Position numbers and translations under genes: made by a program
Assembly: GCA_034678415.1 (NCBI GenBank)
Contig: JAXDBV010000142.1
Coordinates: 1 to 26,320 of the forward strand
From: JAXDBV01 sp034678415
GTDB taxonomy: Bacteria > Bacteroidota > Bacteroidia > Bacteroidales > VadinHA17
Reading direction: 5' to 3'
Length of the DNA: 26,320 nt
The notes under the pieces: generated by a model
Told to the model about the DNA's origin: nothing
Seen by the model: only the letters and a program-made list of their open reading frames with translations
Databases searched by the model: none
Shown: piece by piece, positions 7,772 to 16,717 of the stretch
How positions within the stretch are numbered: the first letter of the stretch is position 1
How the letters are laid out: the number at the start of each line of letters is the position of its first letter

Positions 7772-10700
7772 ATGACGCACAAGCAGATTTTACATCGTGG
7801 ATTAACCGTCCTGGTGCTCATGCTGTTCACTGTGTCAGCATTTGCGCAGGCCGGCCGTACCGTCACGGGCAAGGTCACCGATCAGAGTGGTGCACCCCTG
7901 GCGGGCGCCAGTATCGTTGTCGTGGGTACAACCTATGGCACGATGGCTGACGAAAATGGAAACTATCAGCTGGCGGTGGAAAACCCCGCGGAAGCTGTTC
8001 TTGAGGTTTCGTTCGTGGGGTACATCAGGCAGCAGATACCGGTCAATAACAGAAATGTTGTTGATGTGGTGATGGTGCAGGAAGCTATCGGGCTTGATGA
8101 ACTGGTGGTGATAGGGTATGGAACCGTTAAGAAGAGAGATCTTACAGGATCTGTCTCATCCATTAAAACCAACGAGATTGTCAAGACAGCCAGCAACAAT
8201 GCTTTACAGTCGATGCAGGGCAAGATTGCAGGCATGGATGTCACCAGAACCAGTGGTGAATCAGGTTCCGAGCTAAACATCAGCCTCCGCGGGAACCGTT
8301 CCATCAATGCCACAAATACCCCCTTGTTCCTGGTTGACGGGATTGAATATGGTTCAACCCTGGATCTCAATGCCTCCGACATTGCCTCTATCGAGGTGTT
8401 GAAAGACGCTTCATCAACCGCTATTTACGGTACCAGGGGTGCCAATGGTGTGGTCATCATCACCACAAAACGCGGCCTGGCTGCCACGGGTGAGAGGAAA
8501 CTGGGAGTGTCGTTCAACAGTTATCTGTCTATGAACAGCCCGACCAACCTGCCACGGATCATGGATGTGGAGAATGAGTACAGGCTGCTGGCCGAACGTA
8601 TGCGCTATAATGTTGAGAAAACGGATAACTCATGGGGCGAAACCAACCTGGATGATTTCCCTCCGGAAGTGGTGCTTTCAAATACCGTGGTTGCACCTTT
8701 TGAAAAATCATTGCTCCAGCTATACCGGGAAGGAGGGGTGAGCTGGTTTGACCTCATCCTGCGCAACAGCACCACCCAGAACTATGAACTGTCATTCTCG
8801 GGCGGCAGCGACCGTTCAACCTATATTCTGTCCCTCGGGCTGATGGATGAACAGGGATTGATGAGGAACGATGCTCTGAGAAGATACAATGGAAGGATCG
8901 CTGTGGATCACAAGCTGACAAACAACATCCAGGTGGGAGCCAGCCTGCTCTATACTTTCCGCGACTGGGACCGCAGGGAAGACGGAATCTATAGCCAGCT
9001 CATCAAAATGCATCCCATGGCCCAGCCATACCTGTCTGACGGATCCATACTGAACACCCCTTCAGAACTTACAATCAGCCATACAAATCCCTTGCTGAAC
9101 GAGGTGGAAGGTTACTACGCCAATAATACCCAGGGGAACAGGTTGTTCGGCAATTTTTTCCTCGACTGGCAGCTTATCAAGGGCTTACGGTTTAAAACAG
9201 TGTTCGGGATCGATCAGTCGGCCAACCGAAAGGGTGAATACGAGGATTACATGTGCACAGCCAATTTCCAGTCGGGGCGCGGTTCTTCACTCCTCGCGCA
9301 AAACAACCAGTCGGTGGGATTCACCTGGGAAAACACCTTGAATTATTCCTTGAACCTGGGAGGTATTCATGAGATCCAGTTGCTGGCTGGCCAGAGCGCT
9401 CAACAGGATGTATATGAGATGCATCAGGTATCGGGAGTGGCCGGGTTCGACCATTACGGGAAAAACTCCTTCTATGAGTTATCTAATATACCGCCGGCCA
9501 GCCGTGCCATTACAAATGAATTTGAAAAACAGAGCCTTCTGTCTTACTTTGGGCGTGTAAACTACAAACTCATGAACCGTTACCTGTTGACTGCATCCAT
9601 TCGTGCGGATGGTTCATCGGTGCTGGCAGAAGGTAACAAATGGGGTTATTTCCCTTCCGTGGCCCTTGCATGGGTACTCTCTGAAGAGTCATTCCTCAGT
9701 ACTGTAAGCCCGATCAACCATCTCAAGCTCAGGGCAAGCTGGGGTAAATCAGGAAATGCAGCTGTTGTACCGTATATGACAAAGACAGTGCTTGGCACCG
9801 ACCAGGTGTATTATACCTTCGGGCCTTCAATCATCTTCAGTCCCGTACCTGCTATCCTCGGCAATCCCGACCTGTCGTGGGAAACTACGGCCACCTATGA
9901 TATCGGCCTTGATTTCTCCATCCTGAAAGACAGGATCTCGGGTAGCCTTGATTATTACTACGCCCAGACATACGACCTGTTGTTACAGAAAGCTCTGCCT
10001 GCCAGCTCGGTCTATCCGCAGGTGATGGCCAATGTTGGTGAGACAGAGAACCGCGGGTTTGAAGCGGCTCTCACGTTCCGTGTCTTTGAGAAAAAAGATC
10101 TCAGCTGGGTTTCCGACCTGACCTATTCAACCAACAAGGATAAGATCGTAGCGCTGGCCAGTGGTGAAACAAAGGATGTCAGTAATCCTGACCAGGCACT
10201 TGTTGTGGGAGAACCCGTCAGGGCATTTTACAACTACGAGGCTGACGGCTGCTGGAGTATTGCCGATGCCGAACTGGCCGCAGAATATGGTAAGGTGCCG
10301 GGAGATATTAAGATTATTGATGCAAATAATGATACCATTATAAACGAACTGGATAAGAGGCTGTACAATAAAAGCCCTCGATTCATCGTAGGATTTAACA
10401 ATACAATCTCATACAAAGGATTGTCTCTCTCAGCCCTTATATATGCCAGGGTGGGACAATGGATCGAGTATGATTTCAACACAGCCTATAAACCAACTGA
10501 ACAAGATGGTTCGCCGGATATTGATTTCTGGACGCCCGAAAACCAGGATGCCAAGTTCCCGCGCCCCGGTATAGCATCACAGAATGACATGCCGGCACTG
10601 GCATACGAAGAAGCATCGTTCCTGAAAATAAGGGAGGTGACTCTGAGCTATACGCTGCCGCGAAAATGGACCAGTAAGGCCGCCATGTCAAACCTAAGAT

Positions 10701-10825
10701 TGTATGCCTCGTTGCAGAACTACTTCACATTCAGCAATCTTGACAACTATGATCCCGAGCGGGGCGGGGCCATTTCCAATCCTATGGCTAAGCACCTTGT
10801 ATTCGGACTGAACGTCGAATTCTAA
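7772..10825 (+). CDS. SusC/RagA-family TonB-dependent outer-membrane transporter
   Basis: A 1017-residue importer. It has a signal peptide (about 1-25, ending SAFAQ), a carboxypeptidase-regulatory-like domain (about 29-105) starting with the typical V.GKVTD..G.PLAGA, and a TonB-box region (DELVVIGYGTVKKRDLTG, about 109-126). A plug domain follows to about 235 and contains the SusC hallmark LKDASSTAIYG.RGANGV. The remainder is a beta-barrel ending in aromatic Phe. No N-terminal STN domain is present, which fits control by the HTCS rather than by an ECF sigma/anti-sigma pair. It would import oligogalacturonides together with the SusD lipoprotein encoded 20 bases downstream. Substrate is inferred from neighbouring enzymes only. 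Confidence 0.96.
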   Translation: MTHKQILHRGLTVLVLMLFTVSAFAQAGRTVTGKVTDQSGAPLAGASIVVVGTTYGTMADENGNYQLAVENPAEAVLEVSFVGYIRQQIPVNNRNVVDVVMVQEAIGLDELVVIGYGTVKKRDLTGSVSSIKTNEIVKTASNNALQSMQGKIAGMDVTRTSGESGSELNISLRGNRSINATNTPLFLVDGIEYGSTLDLNASDIASIEVLKDASSTAIYGTRGANGVVIITTKRGLAATGERKLGVSFNSYLSMNSPTNLPRIMDVENEYRLLAERMRYNVEKTDNSWGETNLDDFPPEVVLSNTVVAPFEKSLLQLYREGGVSWFDLILRNSTTQNYELSFSGGSDRSTYILSLGLMDEQGLMRNDALRRYNGRIAVDHKLTNNIQVGASLLYTFRDWDRREDGIYSQLIKMHPMAQPYLSDGSILNTPSELTISHTNPLLNEVEGYYANNTQGNRLFGNFFLDWQLIKGLRFKTVFGIDQSANRKGEYEDYMCTANFQSGRGSSLLAQNNQSVGFTWENTLNYSLNLGGIHEIQLLAGQSAQQDVYEMHQVSGVAGFDHYGKNSFYELSNIPPASRAITNEFEKQSLLSYFGRVNYKLMNRYLLTASIRADGSSVLAEGNKWGYFPSVALAWVLSEESFLSTVSPINHLKLRASWGKSGNAAVVPYMTKTVLGTDQVYYTFGPSIIFSPVPAILGNPDLSWETTATYDIGLDFSILKDRISGSLDYYYAQTYDLLLQKALPASSVYPQVMANVGETENRGFEAALTFRVFEKKDLSWVSDLTYSTNKDKIVALASGETKDVSNPDQALVVGEPVRAFYNYEADGCWSIADAELAAEYGKVPGDIKIIDANNDTIINELDKRLYNKSPRFIVGFNNTISYKGLSLSALIYARVGQWIEYDFNTAYKPTEQDGSPDIDFWTPENQDAKFPRPGIASQNDMPALAYEEASFLKIREVTLSYTLPRKWTSKAAMSNLRLYASLQNYFTFSNLDNYDPERGGAISNPMAKHLVFGLNVEF

Positions 10826-10845
10826 CACTCCAAAAGAGAAAGACA

Positions 10846-12807
10846 ATGAAAACAAGATTCAAATATATCATCGCATTATTCGCCATCCTTGGTATTGCGA
10901 ATTATTCGTGTCAGGATTTCCTTGAAGAGGAAAACCTCACAGGCGCCACCGAGGATATTGTTTATTCAACAAAGACCGGACTGGAGAGCCTCGTGGGATC
11001 GTCCTATGCATACCTGCGCGGCTGGTATGGTAAGGAAGCTGCATTCGGACTTAGTGAGGGAGGAACGGATATATGGCTTACAGGCTATGATAACCGTCAG
11101 AAGGTGCTGATTGACTATTATGGTATCACACCGGAAGTAGCTACCTCAACAAAGGAAACCATGAATGCCTGTTTTGATGAATACTGGGAGATGTTTTACA
11201 CTGCCGTCAACGTATGCAACACAGGTATAAAATATGTGAATGAAGCACCCGACTGGCTCCTCACCGACGTTGACCGGAATACCTTTCTTGGTGAGCTGAA
11301 AGCGCTCCGTGCATTCTATTACTGGCACCTGGTGGAAACATGGGGCCCGGTGCAGATCAACCGGGAGCCGGTGAACAATGCCTCAACCATGGCTTTAAGA
11401 AACAGCGAGGAAGAAGTGTACGAATTTATGTTACAGGATATAAATGAGGCGATCGCTCATCTTGAGGGTAAAACAGCCAAGACGGGCCATATCAACCTGT
11501 GGGCAGCCAGAGCCCTCAAGGCCAGGTTCCTGCTCTATAAAGCCAGCAAATTCAACGATTCCCAGGCATACCTGGATGCAGCCGCAGAGGCTGAAGCAGT
11601 GATCACAGGCAGTGGAGCCAGCTTTTATGCCAACTATGCCGATTGCTGGGCAGGTAACACCGCCGACGGTATGAATAACCAGGAGGTGATCTGGTATGTG
11701 GATTACTCCAGCGTGTTGCTGAACAACGTCCTCCCCAAGCGGCTCAAACTGGATGCCGATGGCAAACCTATGACCTGGGCAAACATGATTAAACGGGATG
11801 GTTCCAATTCAACAGGCGGCAATGCATCACACCTTATGTTTGTCGGCGTCTGGAACATGGTACCGGGCCTTACCTCGGTACTGGTTCGTATCGACACTGA
11901 AGCCAAGAAAAACCTTAAGTATTCGGATGCCACCTATTTTGTTGGTACTCATTACCAACCTTATAGTAAAGGATTCACACGGTTCGTACCCTCGGGATAC
12001 CTGCTTGATCTGTTTAACGAACAGACCGACCAGCGGTATAAGGCATCATTCCGGGATGCCTACCTCGTGGCACCGGCTCTGACCGAAGCCTTTGAGGGGG
12101 GAGTGGCGCCGCCGGCCGGCTATGAAAACCTGAGGGACACAGCCCTCTACCTGATGAAAAGCAATCCCACACCCCAGCAAATCGCCCGTGCCGCCAACCG
12201 TTATGTGCTTTTCTCACGCACCGATGTGGGGGATCCAGCCGTCAAACCTTTATACCAGGATGAAGCCGGAACACTACCGACAGATGCAACCGGTACTGCC
12301 GGTGATAACAACTTCAAGGGTGAGAGAATGTATATCGCCCTGAAAAAGTTTGAAGACCTCAACGGTTCTATTATCAGGGACCTGGGAGACAGGGACTTCT
12401 TCCTGCTGCGACTGTCGGAAATGTACCTCATTGCCGCCGAAGGCTATATGATGGGCGGACAGTCAGCCAATGCCATTGCGAAACTGAACGAGCTGCGGAC
12501 AGTACGAGCTATCCCAGGGCAATCGAATGTGCTGAACGCTGGTGAAGAAGCACAGGTTACCGCCAAAGATATCGATATCATCCTTGCTGAGAGAGCACGT
12601 GAACTCTGCGGTGAACAGCAGCGCTGGTTCGACCTTAAGCGAACAGGCACCCTCCTCGACAGGGTTATCGCATACAACGGAACCGCTAAAAACAATATCA
12701 AGTCTCATCATTTGCTGAGACCTATACCCCAGCCGCAGATGGATGCCGTCACTAACAGAACGGCAGGACAGGATCCGAACGGTTTCTGGCAAAACCCGGG
12801 CTATTGA
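10846..12807 (+). CDS. SusD/RagB-family surface glycan-binding lipoprotein
   Basis: A 653-residue lipoprotein. It has a short signal sequence with a relaxed Bacteroidota-type lipobox at Cys22, followed by the acidic DFLEEE stretch that favours surface export. The N-terminal SusD domain has the helical TPR-like segments (for example FLGELKALRAFYYWHLVETWG). The C-terminal RagB/SusD domain includes FFLLRLSEMYLIAAEGYM and the terminal ERARELCGEQQRWFDLKRTG motif. The final Pro-Gln-x-x-Met-Asp and QNPGY are also typical. It forms the lid of the SusC barrel and delivers substrate. The length is slightly above average for the family. Its start follows the susC stop by 20 bases, indicating one transcript. 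A terminator-like hairpin follows. Confidence 0.96.
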   Translation: MKTRFKYIIALFAILGIANYSCQDFLEEENLTGATEDIVYSTKTGLESLVGSSYAYLRGWYGKEAAFGLSEGGTDIWLTGYDNRQKVLIDYYGITPEVATSTKETMNACFDEYWEMFYTAVNVCNTGIKYVNEAPDWLLTDVDRNTFLGELKALRAFYYWHLVETWGPVQINREPVNNASTMALRNSEEEVYEFMLQDINEAIAHLEGKTAKTGHINLWAARALKARFLLYKASKFNDSQAYLDAAAEAEAVITGSGASFYANYADCWAGNTADGMNNQEVIWYVDYSSVLLNNVLPKRLKLDADGKPMTWANMIKRDGSNSTGGNASHLMFVGVWNMVPGLTSVLVRIDTEAKKNLKYSDATYFVGTHYQPYSKGFTRFVPSGYLLDLFNEQTDQRYKASFRDAYLVAPALTEAFEGGVAPPAGYENLRDTALYLMKSNPTPQQIARAANRYVLFSRTDVGDPAVKPLYQDEAGTLPTDATGTAGDNNFKGERMYIALKKFEDLNGSIIRDLGDRDFFLLRLSEMYLIAAEGYMMGGQSANAIAKLNELRTVRAIPGQSNVLNAGEEAQVTAKDIDIILAERARELCGEQQRWFDLKRTGTLLDRVIAYNGTAKNNIKSHHLLRPIPQPQMDAVTNRTAGQDPNGFWQNPGY

Positions 12808-12861
12808 ATAACAACGCAGAACGCTTCTGCACCGTTCAGGTTTTGGTTAACAGATGATAGG

Positions 12862-12894
12862 AAGGAGACCTTTTTCAGGTCTCTTTCCCTTTTC
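12862..12894 (+). terminator. Rho-independent terminator or attenuator after susD
   Basis: Arms at 12862-12871 (AAGGAGACCT) and 12877-12886 (AGGTCTCTTT) pair over 10 positions with one G-U pair and a five-base loop, and are followed by a pyrimidine tract with CCCTTTT. It lies in the 160-bp gap between susD and the GH105 gene. Partial termination here would set lower expression of the downstream enzymes than of susCD. Confidence 0.7.
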
Positions 12895-12967
12895 TGCAAA
12901 TCATTGCCTTTTGGTAAGGAAATAAGAACATTTTTCTTAAATTCAGACCATAAACAGAGAAAATACA

Positions 12968-14152
12968 ATGAAACATTTTCATATCCTTATTATCTCTTGT
13001 TGCATGATCGTAAACTGCTGTAACATTTCCAATAAACACAGAGGTGAAAATACACGTCAGCCCTGGTCGGTGAGGATGGCCAATTCGGTTATGGCCAGGG
13101 CCGATAGCCTGATTCATTACCTGGATCCCAAAACATTCAAATGGGCATACGATGTGGCATTTCTTGCCCAGGCTATCGACAAGCTGGGGAACCTAGATCC
13201 TTCCTATTCAAAATATATGGAAGACTGGGTAGATTATTTTGTTCAGCCTGACGGATCGGTAAAGGATTACAGAATAGAAGAATACAACCTTGACCGTATC
13301 AATCCGGGGAAAAATGTCCTCACTTTGTATAAAAGAACCGGTGAACAAAAATACCTGATTGCGATCGGGAACTTCATTCAGCAGATGAAAACTCATCCCA
13401 AGACCAGGTCGGGGGGCTACTGGCATAAAAAGATCTACCCGTGGCAGATGTGGCTTGACGGAGTATACATGTCCTCGCCTTTCCTGGCGCAGTATGCCAG
13501 TGAGTTCAACGCTCCTGAATGGTTTGACAGCATTGCATGCCAGATCAAGCTGATCCACCGGAAAACTCTCGACCGGGAATCAGGCCTTCTCATGCATGCG
13601 TGGGATGAAAGCCGCACACAGCGCTGGTGCGACCCCGAGACTGGCAAGTCCCGCCATCCATGGAGCAGGGCTATCGGCTGGTATACAATGGCTATTGTCG
13701 ATGTGCTCGACTATTTCCCCCTGCAACACCCCGACAGGGACTCACTGATCACCATCCTCGGTAATACATGTGAGGCCTTGCTGAAAGTGAGGGATCCCAA
13801 ATCAGGCCTCTGGTACCAGGTACTGGACCAGGGAGGAAGAGAAGGCAACTACATCGAGGGATCGGGCTCAGCCATGTATTGCTACGTCTTTGCCAAAGCG
13901 GCCAACAACGGTTATCTCCCGGATAACTACCATACCATCGCTGAAAAAACATTCGATAATCTGGTGAAGGAACTTATCACGGTGGATGAAAACGGACTCC
14001 TTACCATGCATAATATCTGTGGCGGATGCGGACTGGGCGGTAATCCATACAGGGATGGATCATATGAATACTACATCAACGAAAAACGGGTGGATAACGA
14101 TACGAAAGGTGTGGCTCCTTTTATCCTGGCAGCCATCGAACTGAACCGGTAA
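12968..14152 (+). CDS. GH105 unsaturated glycuronyl/rhamnogalacturonyl hydrolase
   Basis: A 394-residue (alpha/alpha)6-barrel enzyme. The motif WQMWLDGVYMSSPFLAQYA places Asp164 at the position of the catalytic Asp of YteR-type enzymes. HAWDE, the stretch WSRAIGWYTMAIVDVLDYFP and EGSGSAMYCYVFAKA are also GH105 hallmarks. The N-terminus is hydrophobic with Cys17-Cys18 at a possible lipobox (IVNC), so it is probably a periplasmic lipoprotein. GH105 enzymes remove the terminal 4,5-unsaturated galacturonate or glucuronate from lyase-generated oligosaccharides. This fits kduI and the dehydrogenase downstream, which process the released sugar. Specificity (rhamnogalacturonyl versus galacturonyl) cannot be assigned. 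It starts 160 bp after susD and its stop is 56 bp before the next gene. Confidence 0.88.
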   Translation: MKHFHILIISCCMIVNCCNISNKHRGENTRQPWSVRMANSVMARADSLIHYLDPKTFKWAYDVAFLAQAIDKLGNLDPSYSKYMEDWVDYFVQPDGSVKDYRIEEYNLDRINPGKNVLTLYKRTGEQKYLIAIGNFIQQMKTHPKTRSGGYWHKKIYPWQMWLDGVYMSSPFLAQYASEFNAPEWFDSIACQIKLIHRKTLDRESGLLMHAWDESRTQRWCDPETGKSRHPWSRAIGWYTMAIVDVLDYFPLQHPDRDSLITILGNTCEALLKVRDPKSGLWYQVLDQGGREGNYIEGSGSAMYCYVFAKAANNGYLPDNYHTIAEKTFDNLVKELITVDENGLLTMHNICGGCGLGGNPYRDGSYEYYINEKRVDNDTKGVAPFILAAIELNR

Positions 14153-14208
14153 ACAAAATGACAAACTGTTGTCCTGAGAAAATCGTCCGTTCATTAAAAT
14201 ATGTACAA

Positions 14209-15474
14209 ATGAAAAAAATGATTATCCTTCCCATGCTGACCATGGGATTAATGATCCTGTCATGCCAATACCCCAAAAACCCGCTGAGCGGTGGCAAAAC
14301 AGTTGCCACCTTTTCCATAGAGAATGTAACGGGTCATGACTTCTCGGGGGTGCTCGCCCTGAATTATGATGACATCAGGGAACTGGAACAATACCTCGAT
14401 CCCGGCAGGCTTGTTGTCAAATACAGAAATTCGATATCCCCTGTACAACTGTCCGATTCGGATCAGGATGGTAAATGGGACCTGCTGCTGTTTGAAGCAT
14501 CATTGCTCAGGGATGAGATGAAAGATGCCGAATTCAGATACCTCCGGGAAGATGCCATGGAAAATCTTCATTTTATTAAAAAAACCCAGGCTGAACTCTG
14601 GCACAAGGTGACCGGCACCTTCCAGAACGGGGTGTATGTCGGCGGAGGTAATTTCCAGAAGACTGATTCGCTGAGAGTCCCGGATGAATGCACCGATCAT
14701 TCCTACTACATTAAATACGAAGGCCCGGGCTGGGAGTCCGATAAGGTGGGATACCGCTTTTACCTCGACTGGCGTAATGCAGTGGACGTGTTCGGGAAAA
14801 AAACAGCTGCAATGGTGTTGCAGGATGTAGGTACCGATGGTTATGAGTCATACCACTCCATGTGCCCCTGGGGAATGGATATCATGAAGGTGGGAAATAC
14901 CCTTGGCATCGGCTCAATTGCATGGTGGGATGGTCAGAAAGCGGTCAGGGTGGAAAATACCGACAGCGTTATTTGCAAAATAGAGGCTGACGGACTCCTG
15001 CGTTCACAAGTGAAAACATGGTACTTCGGGTGGGATCGTAACGGCAAAAAGGTTGACCTCATCTCACTTAAACCCATTGCCGCCGGCAGCAGGATCACAC
15101 ATGAACGACTTTTATTCAGCGATACGGTGAGTCATATCGCCACAGGAATCCGCAAGGAGGTGAATTGCGAGCTCTTCACACTGACGGCGGAAAACCAGCA
15201 ATGGAATTGCATGGCTACCTGGGGACCACAAAGCCTCGCGGGTGATACCCTCGGACTGGCCGTAATATACCCCGCCGGTATAGAAACCAATCTGACCCAA
15301 GATGAGGATGACTGGGTGGTGGTATTTGAACAGGAAGGCACACTATTCGACTATTATTACCTGGCTGCATGGACCAAGGAACCCGGAGGAATCCGGGAAA
15401 AGGATCAGTTCATGGAATCCCTCAGGGCTGAAATGAACCTCCTGTCAGGACCGGTTAAGATCACTCGCCGGTAG
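14209..15474 (+). CDS. DUF4861 lipoprotein of a pectin locus
   Basis: A 421-residue protein beginning MKKMIILPMLTMGL, with a lipobox ending at Cys19 (MILSC). The frame is open 17 codons further upstream (ATG at 14158), but that start puts a charged leader before the signal peptide, so I prefer 14209. The body is beta-rich. It contains Asp-x-Asp-x-Asp-Gly-x-x-Asp near residue 85 (a possible Ca-binding or turn motif) and the segment YHSMCPWGMDIMKVG, which I associate with DUF4861. That family is common in pectin and other uronate loci of Bacteroidota, but I know of no firm biochemical role. It follows GH105 by 56 bp. It may be an enzyme or binding protein acting on unsaturated or decorated uronides; this is inference from position only. 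Confidence 0.78.
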   Translation: MKKMIILPMLTMGLMILSCQYPKNPLSGGKTVATFSIENVTGHDFSGVLALNYDDIRELEQYLDPGRLVVKYRNSISPVQLSDSDQDGKWDLLLFEASLLRDEMKDAEFRYLREDAMENLHFIKKTQAELWHKVTGTFQNGVYVGGGNFQKTDSLRVPDECTDHSYYIKYEGPGWESDKVGYRFYLDWRNAVDVFGKKTAAMVLQDVGTDGYESYHSMCPWGMDIMKVGNTLGIGSIAWWDGQKAVRVENTDSVICKIEADGLLRSQVKTWYFGWDRNGKKVDLISLKPIAAGSRITHERLLFSDTVSHIATGIRKEVNCELFTLTAENQQWNCMATWGPQSLAGDTLGLAVIYPAGIETNLTQDEDDWVVVFEQEGTLFDYYYLAAWTKEPGGIREKDQFMESLRAEMNLLSGPVKITRR

Positions 15475-15872
15475 ATTATGTAATTGTATTCTTTGTTGTG
15501 CTAAAATATAATCGATGGTTCCCGGAACCAACATTCCGGCTATAATTTTTTGTACATATATAAGAAGAAAAATCGCTTCTTTCTCAAAATTTGTTAACTG
15601 AAAACAGGTACAAAAGGTACAGCCGAATTTCATCCAACCATTCAAGTTATTGAATGACCGCTGGTATTGAACTGGTTATTGGTGATTTGTCAAAATTATA
15701 TGATCTTTAACTGGAAAATTGTAAAGAAGAATAGAAGTGATTGTCAGTATTCAGATGAGCCTGTTACGGAAATCCCGGCCCATGCTTGATATCAGGATAC
15801 GCAACCAAATAGATATATGTTTGTTATGATAATGCTTGTTTCACGATATAACCAAAAAAAAATCCCAAAACC
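15475..15872 (+). promoter_or_regulatory. 398-bp AT-rich intergenic region with probable promoter of the kdu operon
   Basis: No gene is visible. Two features stand out. A 15-bp near-perfect palindrome lies at 15516-15530 (TGGTTCC, C, GGAACCA) and could be an operator. A consensus -7 box, TATGTTTG, lies at 15816-15823, about 50 bases before the kduI start. The nearest upstream TTG (15786-15788) is 27 bases away, wider than usual, so the -33 element is unclear. An 8-base A run precedes the kduI ATG, as often seen in Bacteroidota leaders. A weak hairpin (AAGAAG with CTTCTT) lies just past the palindrome. The length and composition suggest that kduI onward is a separate transcription unit. Confidence 0.5.
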
Positions 15873-16709
15873 ATGAAAACAGAGATACGCTACGCATGTC
15901 ATCCGGATGATTTCAGGAGGTATGACACTGCGATGATACGGAAAGAGTTCCTTATCGAGCAGGTGTTTATACCGGGGGACATCCGTCTTGTGTATTCAAT
16001 GTATGATCGGTACATTGTCGGGGGTGCCATGCCCCTGAACATGCCGCTTGTGCTCGAGTCCTTCGATGCCCTGAAGGCCGACTCATTCCTCGACCGCAGG
16101 GAGATGGGAATAATCAATGTAGGTGCCAAAGCTCAGATAGATGCTGGCGGAAAGACATACACCCTTGATTACAAGGAAGCACTGTATCTGGGAAGAGGGG
16201 TTAAGGATGTGCTGTTCCGATCGGCCGATCAGGCAAAACCCGCCAAGCTGTATATAAATTCTGCACCCGCTCATCATAGCTATCCGTGCAAAAAGGTGAC
16301 CCTTGCCGAAGCCGAATCAGTGGTCATGGGCAGCCTTGAGACATCAAACCACCGCACCATCAACAAGCTTCTTGTCAATACTGTGATTGAGACCTGCCAG
16401 TTACAGATGGGTCTTACATCACTCAACCCCGGCAGTGTGTGGAACACCATGCCGGTGCATACGCACAGCCGGAGAATGGAAGCCTATTTCTATTTTGAAG
16501 TGCCCGAGAAACAGGCTGTATGCCATTATATGGGTGATCCCGACGAGACCCGGCATATATGGATGAAGAACGAACAGGCAGTCCTCTCCCCTTCCTGGAG
16601 TATCCATAGCGCCGCCGGCACATCCAATTATTCATTTATATGGGGTATGGCTGGCGAAAACCTCGACTACGGAGATATGGATGTACGATATCCCGATCAA
16701 CTAAAATAG
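15873..16709 (+). CDS. kduI: 5-keto-4-deoxyuronate isomerase
   Basis: A 278-residue cytoplasmic cupin enzyme, the usual length of the family. The zinc ligands fall at the same numbers as in the E. coli enzyme: His196, His198, Glu203 (in MPVHTHSRRMEAYFYF) and His245 (in SWSIHSAAGTSNYSFIWGMAGEN). It converts 5-keto-4-deoxyuronate, formed spontaneously from unsaturated galacturonate, into 2,5-diketo-3-deoxygluconate. It follows a 398-bp non-coding region and heads a tight cluster with the kduD-type dehydrogenase, whose start is 8 bases after its stop. No signal peptide is present, as expected. The call is firm. Confidence 0.97.
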   Translation: MKTEIRYACHPDDFRRYDTAMIRKEFLIEQVFIPGDIRLVYSMYDRYIVGGAMPLNMPLVLESFDALKADSFLDRREMGIINVGAKAQIDAGGKTYTLDYKEALYLGRGVKDVLFRSADQAKPAKLYINSAPAHHSYPCKKVTLAEAESVVMGSLETSNHRTINKLLVNTVIETCQLQMGLTSLNPGSVWNTMPVHTHSRRMEAYFYFEVPEKQAVCHYMGDPDETRHIWMKNEQAVLSPSWSIHSAAGTSNYSFIWGMAGENLDYGDMDVRYPDQLK

Positions 16710-16717
16710 TGACGACC

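Noticed and set aside
14158..14208. Upstream ATG for the DUF4861 gene
   Set aside because: It adds 17 mostly polar residues before an otherwise perfect lipoprotein signal at 14209.
16640..16717. Upstream start for the SDR gene inside kduI
   Set aside because: The added 26 residues are the kduI C-terminal region in another frame and are absent from SDR families.
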